Shown: positions 19,898 to 30,382 of the stretch, piece by piece
Numbering within the stretch: the stretch's first letter is position 1
How the letters are laid out: every line of letters begins with the position of its first letter
Origin: Zoopage sp. CT-All
Lineage: Eukaryota > Zoopagomycota > Zoopagomycetes > Zoopagales > Zoopagaceae
DNA: 36,286 nt
Assembly: GCA_004114245.1 (NCBI GenBank)
Contig: QZWS01000035.1
Span: forward strand, 1-36,286
Direction: 5' to 3'
Notes under the pieces: generated by a model
Told to the model about the DNA's origin: nothing
Database searches by the model: none
The model's input: only the letters and a program-made list of their open reading frames with translations
Made by a program: the position numbers and the translations under genes

Positions 19898-22800
19898 CTA
19901 CTTGTGGTTTCGTCGAACAACGCCAGAGACCATCGTCTTCTTGCCTCCACTATGCCAGCATATCAGGCTTCAATAAAAAGCAGTGGAACACGCACCGTTT
20001 CTTTAGCGAGCTGGGGTCAAGCGGGATATATGCATATGGATCCAGGCGACCTGCTTTCTTTACATCTCCTTTGGCGGACTACAGGTTGCATAAGCCAGAG
20101 GGATATGTTAAACCACGCCTACTTTGGCTTGGTATTCGCCGCCAATGTTGGATGCCCGTTTCTGCCTCATTTTGATAGGCGCCTGAGCTTGGGCCTGAGT
20201 CTGAGCCTGATTGCTGTCAGCATCCTCCATCTCTGCATCACTGCCATTCAATGCCCGACGGCGTGTGTCGAATTTGACACGATTGCCGACTCGCGTATAG
20301 GCATCCTTTGACCTTATCGAGTCTCGATAGTGATCATCGGCGATCGTAGCGCGTTTGCCATTCATGGCAGTGTCCTCGTCTGAGCTGTCTTTGACGATAA
20401 TTTTCCCGTCATCTGTTGACTCGAATGCGGTCTTCTTTAGTCTCAGTTGTGCACGCGAAGGAACCGAGGCTATAGCAATGAACAGACCAGAAACAGCCTT
20501 GAAGCGGACATACCAGTAAGCTTTGCAGCAGAACGACGGTCCAAGAGATCCATCGGTGCGTCTTCATCCTCCGAAACGATGTGCATGATGCTCGGCCTCT
20601 TCCCACCCTTTGCGGTCTTGGTGGTCTTTCGCGTCGTCGACGTCATCATGGTTCGGTCGTCGTCGCTGACATCAGATATGTCGCTCTCGCTGCCATAGAG
20701 TGCGTCTTCGAAGGCATTGCGGTGGCGCTCATTCGTCTTTAGCTTTCGAGGCGCGCGTTCATCAGCATCTGCTTCACCATCGCTGCCAGCTTGCGCTTGT
20801 TCGCGTCGGCGGCGTTCTGATCGTTGCTGCCGCTTGCGGAGGTTTGCGGTCAGCTTTTTGTCCGATTCCGGAACAAACTCGTCAATCGTCTCGAGACCAA
20901 ACTTGCGCACAAGCCGTTCAATGATGTGCCGTGCTTTGGCTTTGAAATGTCCCTTGTGTTCGCTAGACCAGCGCACAACGCCCACAACCATTTGTGGCAA
21001 ATGAATGCGCAGGGTTTCACTCGGCAACGCGACGACCGCCACTTTGACAAAACCAAGTGCAGACTTGACAACCTCGCGATTAGACCCGTTTACAAGCATC
21101 AATGTAGTTTCGAGCATCTGATTGACAAGCTCCAACGGTAGGATGGTGCGATACTCGAACAGCAGCCTGGATAGAGTGGTAATGGATGCACTGACCATGT
21201 GCGGTGTTGTGCCGGCCATTCCAGCACATATCATTGTAAAAAATTCGTTGAGGGAAGCAGGTGCTATGGGATGTGTGAGCATGAACAGGAGCATGAGCAC
21301 ATACCAGTTCCGGTATGACCGCCAGCACCAAACACTTTGCTCTGGACGATTTGGCCACCCTTGTGCATCCTTTCCGCCATACAAACGAGAAGCTCGAACG
21401 CCATATTTCGTGCACGCTCATTCACCTCTTTTGTGCCCAGGACGGCCTCTGAGACAAGCAGAACAACCATGCTCAAGTCGCTGTCGGGAAGCAACTGGAC
21501 GGCTTTCTTCAAAGCCGAAAGCCGCTCCTTTTTGGCGGCAACTGCGGAATGAGCCTGGCCATCGAGCAAACCGCGTTCCAGAGCGTCAAATCCGTGAACA
21601 GTGACAAGCTCCTGACCGCGCTGGCAGTCCAAAATTCGAGACAAGGCCTTGTAGGCTTTCTTTTGTATTGTGCCATCGGTCTCGGTAGTGATCAGAACAA
21701 GCGAGGTCTGGTAGAGCTCCGCCAGCGACGAAGAATTCAAAAAGTCGCACATGCCAATTGCAATGTCCATTATGGCGTGGGAAGCTGGAGAACCGTCGGG
21801 GCCGTTCGGAACCGCCGTTGAATCCTGGAGACAGGTCTTTAGTATGCTATGCATGTGCATAAACGTCGTGTTGATATCCTACGTTGGTCATTAGGCAGCT
21901 GCACGCTAGCTCAACCATGTGGGCATACCTGTTCCGAGGTGATGGAGAGGAACGCTCGAATACACGACAAAAGGTAGTCTCGCGAGCGAGAAGGAGTCGA
22001 GCAAAACACATTGGTAAGCGTTCCCAAGAACCCCCTGGCATACTTGGCAAAATGTGCAACTGTTTCCGTTATATGAGCACGGTCGATGCCATACTCAAGC
22101 ATGAGTGCATCGTCAGTGATTTCAACACCATTTGGTCCCAGGATCGTCTGAAATTCCTCAACAAACGCGACAAAGGCGGCGCAAATTGTGTGGCGTGATT
22201 CTGGCTCGGATTCCAGCAGGACACGCAACCGTTCCGCAAAGACATCGGTAAACGCCTGAAACATACATTAGAGAACGACGACGAGTATTGCGACTGGCTT
22301 GCCTTGACAAAATCGACGGGAAGAGTGAGAAATCCAGGAAGCAGGTTCCAAACCTGCTGGGCAAGGGTGGAATAGACCTTTGCTTCTAGTTCTTTGCGCA
22401 AATTTTGGCACTCATTGCTGCGAGCCGTGAGCCTTTCGGACAATGGCAGTAGATCGCTGATGAAATATTCCAGCTCAGTATTGACGATGGAGTCCTTGAG
22501 AATTGGTAGCAGAAAAGCGCGACCGTGGCCGCCGCGCGTAGGGCCGGGAGCGATATCGATGTTGAGGGGAAGGATGGCAAGAAAGTCACGAGGACCCATG
22601 GCAGAGATTGCAGCAGAAAGCGCGCGGTCAACCGCTGCCCGTCCAGAAAAGCCCTCGTCCAAGCGCATTTCCCCCAGAGCACTCACGCACTCGGAGAGGA
22701 GCAACGTGGACACACTGCCGACAGCCTAGAATAAAATTATGACCACCAACATATGAGGCAAGGGCTTACATCAAATAGAGCAGTGAGAACACCGAGGACT

Positions 22801-24180
22801 TGGACCCATCCATCGCGGAAGCGCAAACCAAGGCCTTGCGAGGTAAACATGTCCGAGAGCTGTGAGATTGCCTCGTGCCAGCACCGCTGGTTCAACTCGC
22901 TACGCTTTATATACGCAGCGATAATACCGGTCGCGGCTGCCTCGGCGGCCTTGCGAACGGTTTCGCTTGTAGCATATCCAAGGTACGAGAAAATCGTCTT
23001 GGCTAGGGCCTGATTAAAGGCTAGTGCACGTTCTTCGGCCTTATTGGCAGCAAGCGATCTGTTTCATCGCATCATCAGCCATGATTAGCTGCCAGGAGAT
23101 CCCATACCGAGAAAGTGCAATGCATCCTTCGCCAAACACGCTCACCCAGAGCGCGACGTGCTTGGCATCCTGTCCTCCTGCCGAAGCAGAGGTAGGAGCC
23201 TGCTCGATCAGGGCCTGCAGAATTTCACGCAGCTTGTCTGGATCGATCTTTTCCAGCTCGTCTTCCTCCTCCTGTTTGCCATTGCTGACCTGGAACATGG
23301 CCATAAAAACTTCGAGAACAGAACCGGCAACGTGGTCTCGCTCCTTGGCTTTTGCTGCGGAGCGAGGCAGTGCGAGCAATATTTCGGCGAGCACAGCAAT
23401 TTGCCCGGCAGAGAATGCACTCGCACACATTCTAACAAGCCCGAGAAGCCACATCACGCTTCCAAGCGGGTTGTCCGATGAATTCACGGCTTGCAAAATA
23501 GCGCGACGCAGGGCTTCAGAGGTGAGACCAGCTGCGGGATGAACCCGAGCGGGTGGTGGTGGGTGCGAGAGAATGAATTGAACGGATTCCTGAGCGCGCT
23601 TGCGCACCTTGGGTCGCGGGTCTGTGCAGGCCATTGAGAGGACGCGCTGGAACAGCTCAATGGGAGTTGAAAGGGAGCCAGAAGCGCTCAATTTGTGCCA
23701 GGCGGCAGAGTCTTGCGCACTCAGCGATGCTTCTAAGCAAGCTATTGTCTACCCCACTTTTAGGCCACGATACGACAACAAGCAGGTTACAGATTTCATC
23801 ATAGGGGCGGAGCCGGCGTTGGTTTCAAACGACCAAAGAAGCATCTTGGAGATGTCAGCGAACTTGGCGCGATGCACTGCCGTGCTCAGCCTACGCGACA
23901 GCCACCATCAGCACACTAATGCAGCCATTGTCGCGTACTTTGGCAAAAAGATGCCGAGGAGGTAGAGCACGGCGGTCAGGATATTGACATCCTGGGTATT
24001 TTGCTCGAGCAGCGTCAGCAGCAGAGCGAAATACGCGGCCGGCGTTGGCTCGGTTGTCGCACCGCCACTCTGCTCGCGCAGCAAGTCATCCAGCGACAAG
24101 AGAACCGCAGCGGCATGGCGCTGATTATCGAGCTTGGAAGTCGCGTGCTGACGGATCTGATGCAGAAGGGGATCGTTCAT
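19898..24180 (-). CDS. RRP12: Rrp12, ribosomal RNA processing HEAT-repeat protein
   Basis: Eleven exons: 23939-24180, 23791-23890, 23108-23748, 22770-23058, 22303-22725, 21929-22255, 21305-21878, 20514-21263, 20123-20469, 19996-20078 and 19898-19949; 1275 residues, close to yeast Rrp12. Introns are 41-50 nt; the one at 22256-22302 is best read as GC-AG (AAG|GCAAGC). The start is the ATG at 24180, aligning [18 protein letters not shown] with the family N-terminus; an upstream in-frame ATG at 24291 would overlap the neighbour. HEAT-like helices ([17 protein letters not shown]) and the NUC173 region lead to a Lys/Arg-rich tail ([10 protein letters not shown]) and the conserved end [17 protein letters not shown]. 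Rrp12 acts in 40S and 60S maturation and export. Confidence 0.94.
22256..22302 (-). other. GC-AG intron in RRP12
   Basis: A 47-nt intron with donor AAG|GCAAGC and acceptor TTTCAG|GCG; a TCTAAT branch-like word lies near the acceptor. The alternative GT donor six bases upstream also keeps frame but would remove two residues and has a poor consensus. Confidence 0.65.
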
Positions 24181-24229
24181 CCGTCGAATTCGGCAAAAAC
24201 AAAAATCGACAGCAGTCGCGCTCTTGTTA
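24181..24229. promoter_or_regulatory. 49-bp bidirectional intergenic region (RRP12 / Pop8-like)
   Basis: Only 49 bp separate the start codons of RRP12 (minus) and the Pop8-like gene (plus). The region is A-rich in the middle (cggcaaaaacaaaaatcgac) without a TATA box. Transcription start sites of each gene probably lie inside the other gene's transcribed region. Confidence 0.6.
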
Positions 24230-24670
24230 ATGGCTGATGCGATGCGCGCCGCCGAGGATGACGGCGATCTCGATGCTGTCGAACTAAGCATTGCAATGTG
24301 CGTGACTCGATGCTGATAGCTGCGCCAAGAGGCTCAGCCCTCGTGATGCCTACCTGTGACTAGTGAGATCAATGGCGCGCCTTGGCCTGCGTCAAGCGCG
24401 CCGGATAGCATCACCATGCGCAGCTGGATTTCTTCAGCACTGATGCAGCTGTATGGACTTGTTGATGGGGGCGGTATTCGCTTCGACGTGATCGAACGAC
24501 TGTCGCCTGGATGGGCTGGGGTCGTGCTGCATCGAGAGTAATGATTCTGGCTCAAGGCATTCTGGCCGATGATGCATTGTGTTAGCGACGTTGAGCATAT
24601 GAAGAATGCGATGGTTGTGTGGCAAGGCAGGGACAATGCTGGATCCGCCATCACCTTTCGACTGGGATAG
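24230..24670 (+). CDS. RNase P/MRP small subunit, Pop8/Rpp14-like
   Basis: Three exons, 24230-24297, 24364-24537 and 24586-24670; 108 residues. The second intron (48 nt) is well supported. The first (66 nt, GTGCGT...GACTAG) is longer than its neighbours and less sure. The core reads ITMRSWISSALMQLYGLVDG, then IRFDVIERL and GVVLHRDDVEHMKNAMVVW, matching the Rpp14/Pop5/Pop8 pattern of a helix ending in 'L.Q..G..G' followed by a strand, a basic residue motif and a final helix. These small subunits help RNase P and RNase MRP process pre-tRNA and pre-rRNA. The short length fits the family. It shares a bidirectional region with RRP12 and precedes UTP4 on the same strand. Confidence 0.6.
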
Positions 24671-25011
24671 TGAACTCGCAAAGCAGTATGCCCTTCAAGC
24701 TCTTGACGGTAGTCACACCGAAGCAATGAAATTCCATTCTTGACGATAATCACTGTGACTTGCTTTGAATTGTTGGACGAGGCAAATAGACAGACAATTC
24801 ACCAGCAGGACCGCCGTTCAGTCAAATGAATCGCGAATTGATCACTTTCACAAGCTAGGAATCGCAGAGTTGTGCCAGCCATGCTTAGCTTGGTTCTCCG
24901 GCTGAATCACAAAGAGCAGCCTCCATGTACTGTGATGGATGTTTGGCTTGAGCACTGCCTTCGTATTTGGCCGGCGCTTAAAAAAATTTGCGACCTGCCC
25001 CCTTATCCGCG
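24671..25011. other. intergenic region upstream of UTP4
   Basis: 341 bp between the Pop8-like stop and the UTP4 ATG. No gene recognised. Near its right end, AAAAATTT at 24982-24989, within an A-run followed by TTTGCGA, resembles the RRPE core element found before ribosome-biogenesis genes in yeasts. Confidence 0.4.
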
Positions 25012-27966
25012 ATGACCGATTCCGTTGCCGCGTCCACCACGACAACGCTCCACCGGTGCCGGTTTCCGCCGTTTACACCCTCGGCGATTGCTGCGCTGGC
25101 ATATTCTTCGACGACGGCAAGTTCTGTGGCCCCGCTCTTGGCATGCCTTCGAGCCAACTCGCGCCTGGAACTCTGGGCTACCCATCCCCAGTTTGCACCC
25201 ATCGCCACCATTCCTGGGGATGGAGATGAAGCAAGATCCGTTGCTTGGGTGTGTCCGCAAGCTGAATCGCTCGCTGAGTGGAAGAGAGGGGGGGCGGGTC
25301 AGCATGGGCCGCTTAGGCTGTTCACCGCGACAATGTCGGGTCGCATTGTTGAGCATGACCTCGGCACCCTTGCCACCAAAGTAGCCTCTTACAGTGTAAA
25401 GTACTGACTTATTTACGATTATGACAGCAATCCGTGCACGCCGGTGGTGGAAGCGTTTGGTCGCTTGCCGTTCACCCGTCGCACACCATCTTGGCGGCCG
25501 GCTGTGAGGATGGTTCTGTCCGGCTCTGGAACGTTGCCGACGGCGATTTGACTTATATTCGCTCCCTGGATCCCGCTCCTCGCAGAGTCGTGTCGCTAGC
25601 GTGGAGTGTCGATGGCGAGACGCTGTTTGCTGGATCAACAGACGCGACTGTAAGCCAGCACAGAGTTGTGATCGAGCCTGAGGAATCCTCGACAATGGGC
25701 ATAACAAAAGCGGTTCATAAGTGGCCATCGTCATCAGCCAGAAAGTTGTATGTGGGTCGTGAGGTCGGAGATGAGGCGAATGGCACCAAGATTGTGGTGT
25801 GGTGCATGCTCATGCTCGAGTGCGTTTTGTTTCTGCTTTGACTCGATGCTGACTCTTGCTCAGGAATGGCACGTTGATCACCGGCGATTCATCCGGCCAG
25901 ATACTCTCCTGGGATCCGAGGACACTTACAATCACCCAGCGCTTGTTCCACCACGATGCAGATGTCCTGTGCCTCGTCGCGTCTCCAGACAGCAGGTATA
26001 TCTATTCCGCGGGCGTCGATCGCGCTATTAACAAATTCACCGGCACCCTTCTTGTTGCTCCGTTTACGAATGCACAGGAACGCTCCGCATACTATAAGTG
26101 GACGCTCACCGGAACAATTCGGTCTGCCCATGAGCACGATATCCGCGCAATGGCGCTTTGGGTGCCCCAGAGCGAGGCGTCTGGGATAAGGCTGCGCGAG
26201 GGCGGCTGGCTGATAACTGGCGGGCTGGACATCCAAATGGGAATTCGCCCACACCTTTGGTTCGCGAACGGAAAAGATGCCAAGATCAAGCCTGAGCATC
26301 GTCGACTTCCGCTGGCCGGATCCCAGGCTGTTATATCATTGGCAGCAGAGCGGGGCTGGGTCATTGGTGAAATGAACGTGCAGGATCTGCAAGGCGGTGA
26401 CAAGCCCGCTGCTGAGAATGAGCATATCCTTCGAGTGTGGCGGCTCGGCGAAGCAGTCCAGGATGACATCGAGTTGCAAGCAAATGTCGACGATTTCACG
26501 ATGTCGACTGGAAACAACAACGAGCTTGGACAGGCACGCACTTGCTCTGCAATCTTGGATATCATATGCACAGGTCGCGACGCTGACGATCTTACCGCCA
26601 TCGTCGCATCTAGCGATGGCTCCTGGCTCCTTGTTGGCAGCCGTAAATGGCTGTGTCTGTATGAATTGCGGATTAGCGTAGGTTTGATCTGACAGCCATA
26701 TTCTTGGCTGACGCATGCTAGAAACACGATTCGGACAAGATCAAGTTGCGAAATCGAACCGCTGATCTTCCAAAGCACCTTGTGGACGCAGGCATCGTCG
26801 TTGCAGCTGTTGCGTCTGAGGCTTCGTGCTTTGGAATCGCCGGAATTGACGGTGTCGTGCGCATTATTCGCCCGACAACGAGTGCCAAAGACGACAGCCT
26901 GGACCGCGCAATTCTCGTAGACCAAGAATTTCTTGCTCACCGTGCTAGCGAGAAGAGCGCCGATGCGTGGTCTAGCCTGACCATGGCCGATGGCGCAGCT
27001 GCCATTCGAACACTCGCCATTTCGGCCGATGGTAAATGGATCGCGTCTGGCGATGTCCGGAATCGTATCTTCATTCACGGCGCCCATAGTGACGGGCTTT
27101 CGGCGCGCATTAACCTTGCAAGCCAATCGTTTCACACGGCTATAGCATTTGTCCCCCTTCCCAGAGACGACAGCGAGTGTGTTTCGGAGCAGCTGATGGT
27201 GGCAACCTTGTCCAAGAATGTCCATCTCTATCCGTTCACGTCGTTTCTCGAAACCGAGGCCAAGGCCAAGGCGGACACACCTTCATGGGAGATGCCTCGT
27301 CTGTCAGAGTCTCCCTTTTCAATCTGCTTGAACAACAGTATTCCCGCGTCCTTCCGTTTCGTTAATGATCGGATTATGGGCATCACGTACAGCAAGACAA
27401 AATGCCGCGATTATCCGCGGGCGATTCTTTGGGGAAGTACCTTTTTATGCTCGGTGCATTTGGCCACATCGCTGAAGCGGCAGACCAAGACTGTGACCGG
27501 CAACGGACAAGATCAAGCCTTGTTGAGCACTGCAACGGACGCAAACGTCGCCGATGGGCCCACTGAAAATGGCACCGTCGCGGTTGCTTCCTTTACTTAT
27601 CCATATGATGCCAAGGCGCTTCGCATCAAGGCCAAGGCTGACCCCAAGTCTCGGTTCGGCACCAAGCGAAAGCGGCTGGCTATTATGTCGGGCGCCATGA
27701 CCGGCAAGATTCCTGGCTTGATACGACCGGCCGCAGGGATTGACGATTCGGGTCATGCTAAAAATAATGCTCTGAGGCGATCGATGGCGCTGACGGACAA
27801 GAGCAGGCGGCAACTCGTTCCGAACTTCACCATGACCAAAAAGTACCACCCAGTTTCATTCGCTGGGTACGTGCGGGGAGGTGAGCTGGTCATAGTGGAG
27901 CGTCCGGTCTGGGAGTTGCTGCGCAATGCTCCATCGGTGTATGTCGGCCGAAAGTATGGCAAGTGA
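25012..27966 (+). CDS. UTP4: Utp4 (cirhin), t-UTP subunit of the SSU processome
   Basis: Four exons, 25012-25380, 25428-25819, 25864-26677 and 26722-27966, with introns of 47, 44 and 44 nt; 939 residues. WD40 repeats fill most of the length; recognisable blades include VWSLAVHPSHTILAAGCEDG, LITGDSSGQILSWDPRTL and YIYSAGVDRAINKF. The C-terminus, with RPVWELLRNAP and then YVGRKYGK, matches the conserved end of Utp4. The protein belongs to the t-UTP/UtpA subcomplex, which binds nascent pre-18S rRNA and links rDNA transcription to processing in the nucleolus. A candidate GTAAGC donor at 25651 could remove 72 nt of an odd loop in frame (about residues 198-221), but the frame is open without it. 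The stop lies 30 bp from the convergent BUB3 stop. Confidence 0.93.
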
Positions 27967-27996
27967 AGCCTCGAAAAATAGATATATTTGACATGG

Positions 27997-29265
27997 CTAT
28001 TCCTTTTTCGAACGCAAATCCAGCCCGGAAATATTGCGAACATAGATAACCGGCGGTGGAGTCTGCCTAGAATGCTTCTTAGTAACATGATAGCCCAGCA
28101 CTCGCATCTCATACCCAATATCGCCGTGTTCAAAGGTATAGGATGTCCCGACGACCAGCCGCTGTCCATCGCAGGTGAACTCCATCGATGATACGCCTGC
28201 TGGGAGCACCGGTAACTGCTTCAAGCGCCTTTTGTGCCAAGCATCCCAAATGTAGATTGCCCCATCGGCGCCACCGGTAGCAAACGATCCGTGGATGGGG
28301 TGAAACGCAACCGCATTGACCGGATACACCCAGTCCACACCGTCCACTGACTGCCGATGGCACTTGAACGCGTATGAGCCCACGGGGAGATTTTTGGTCT
28401 CTGGATCGAACCAGTCTAATGCGACGCGTCCCTCCAATCCACCAGTCAGGTATCCTCTGCCGTCCGGCATCGGGGAGATGCAGCGAGTCTGGCCCTTGAA
28501 GATTGAGTTGCGGTGGTCTAACACAGGGTTTGATGGGTTTCGGATATCGTAGAGGCAAAGGTGGAGCTGTGCGGTGGCGACGAGAAAGTGGTTTTCGGTG
28601 ATGATCGAGGCGTGGGGTGTGTTGGGTAGGGAGAATAGGTGGACGGGCTTGTTGGAGACTGTGGATTGCGAGGAGGTATCCACGGTGGGTTGACGCGGGT
28701 CAAGGAGCATCGCCGTACGATCCCAGCTCACCGAGGAAATCAGCCCTATAAGCCTGCGTTAATAGACGTGGGTGGGAGAATGCTCAAGAGACCGCGCTGC
28801 TCACACACCCCAACGCATTTGACTCCTTGGTCATGACGGGCTACCACTCTCGACGTGCCCGACACCATATCCACACTAAGAAATGGCCGTCAGGTGGAGG
28901 CCTCGCGCGTCAGTGAGAGGGAGAGGTACAGGCGGACACGGGCATCGATGCTGCCGGAAACGACCACTGCTTCTGCAGCCCCTGATCCAGCAAACGCCGC
29001 GCCCCGCGCGAAGCAAACATCGAGCACCGCGGCTAGATGCTCAAACGAGAACCGCATTTCGTTTGAGTCAATATTGTACAGCTTCACGGACTATAGCAGG
29101 TGGGGCGTGGATGGGAGGAGGGAGGGATGGAAGGATGGTATGTACCTTGTCCCACGAAGCGGTTGCAACGAGCGAGGGGTTAGCTGGATGACATCGCAGA
29201 CGGGTGATTTGATCCAAGGGCGGGGAGGCGAGCTCGGCGAGCTCGCGGTATCTAAATGGCAGCAT
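27997..29265 (-). CDS. BUB3: Bub3, mitotic checkpoint WD40 protein
   Basis: Four exons: 29146-29265, 28930-29090, 28793-28875 and 27997-28745, with introns of 55, 54 and 47 nt; 370 residues from the Met at 29265. Two further in-frame ATGs lie at 29313 and 29340; the chosen one best matches family length and leaves SPPLDQITRLRCHP in the usual place. Diagnostic blocks are EGRVALDWFDPE, YAFKCHR, VYPVNAVAFHPIHGSFATGG and ADGAIYIWD. Bub3 binds MELT motifs of the kinetochore protein Spc105/Knl1 and recruits Bub1 and Mad3/BubR1 to unattached kinetochores. The third exon was placed by requiring VKCVGVCEQRG to join LISSVSWDRT, giving a TTAAC branch site. Confidence 0.93.
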
Positions 29266-29371
29266 GTCGCAGCTGGTGTATCGCGCAAGTCGGTGCGTGT
29301 CAACAGTCGTCATCGACGCGTTTCGCCTCAAAGCATGCATTGTCCCAAAATATAACTACTATGGCAGGCAA

Positions 29372-30294
29372 TTACACCTCGCTCAGTCCGTAAAACCGCA
29401 ACGCATTCGTAAAGCACATATCGCGACACGCCTCCACGGACGTGCCACGAACGCGAGCGACGTACTCACATACTGCTTGCATGCTTGCATCAACGCGTCT
29501 CCAGTCTGCGTGGTCTGATTCCAACAGCAGTCGGTCGTGCGGCACCCACGCAATCCAGTCATCACAGCTTTTTGAACGCAGGCTGACAACCGCAGAAACC
29601 GACACGTATATTCGCTGAGCGAGTCGTGGATGAATGAGCAAGCGTCTGAGCGAGTCGAGAGAGCCGGAATAGGAGTGCAACATGATACGCGGAGGAAGAC
29701 GCGAGATGGTGCCAGACGATGTGAGAATATCGTAGAGACATCCATGAGCGCGCACACAGTGGAGCGACGCGGGACGATTGTATTTCCCGGCGATGTGCAA
29801 TAGCTGCCGAAAGATGGAGACCTGCGGATCAGGGAATGCGAATTTTGCGCCAGTGGCCTTGTCCTTGGCCGCCTTATCGATTCCTACCAGCACACGTGGC
29901 GTCAGCAGATACAGCTGCTTAATGGGGGCATTGAAATGCCTATTTCTCCGACAAAGGCCAAGGGATGGCGCTCCAGCAGCTCCTCCAGTCGCGTCAGCCA
30001 CTCTTGCTGGGAATCTTCAGACAGCGTATGCGCAAACCATGGATGGACACCGAATCCAACCACCACGCCTTCGTGACGCACATTGCGCTTGTCGCTGTGG
30101 TGGGAGGCAGCAAGACGGGCGAGGATAGGCCAGTCAATGGAGGGACTCGTGCCCTGCAGCGCGTGCCATCGCGTGGACAAAGCCCCCGTACCAGGAAGGC
30201 ACAGCGATGCGCGACCAGCCGGCGACTCGTCAGGGGAGAGGTCGGAGAAGAGCGTGTCGTGGATGTGATTGTGCGCGTCAAAGAACGGCAGCAT
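29372..30294 (-). CDS. TatD-family metal-dependent hydrolase (Scn1-like)
   Basis: Two exons, 29940-30294 and 29372-29883; 288 residues, ATG at 30294. The metal-binding HxH is DAHNHIHD at residues 6-13. VVVGFGVHPWF and VGEIGID (metal-ligand Glu) follow, then ASLHCVRAHG, MLHSYSGS and LLLESDHAD, all in TatD order. The intron (29884-29939, 56 nt) must start with GC to keep the VGEIGID motif, making it a GC-AG intron. TatD proteins are amidohydrolase-fold nucleases or related hydrolases; fungal Scn1-type members have been tied to genome stability, but the substrate here is unknown. It diverges from the BTB gene across 88 bp. Confidence 0.88.
29884..29939 (-). other. GC-AG intron in the TatD-family gene
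   Basis: Donor ATAG|GCATTT, acceptor GGTAG|GAATCG. No GT donor nearby retains the essential Glu of VGEIGID, so the GC donor is inferred from the protein motif. Confidence 0.7.
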
Positions 30295-30382
30295 TTTGTG
30301 TGGGAGGGGTGGGGCGGAACATCGTTTCCCGTGACGTGTTTAACGTTTTCCCTTCTCACGCCTGTCGCTGCTTATCGCGATC

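Noticed and set aside
24181-24291. Upstream ATG of RRP12 at 24291
   Set aside because: The added residues do not resemble Rrp12 N-termini and would overlap the Pop8-like coding exon; the ATG at 24180 aligns with the family.
25651-25722. Possible 72-nt intron in UTP4 (GTAAGC...ATAAG)
   Set aside because: The reading frame is open through it, the acceptor is weak and the length is unlike the other introns.
26092-27225. 377-residue minus-strand open frame opposite UTP4
   Set aside because: It crosses the UTP4 intron, has no recognisable domain and lies antisense to conserved WD40 exons.
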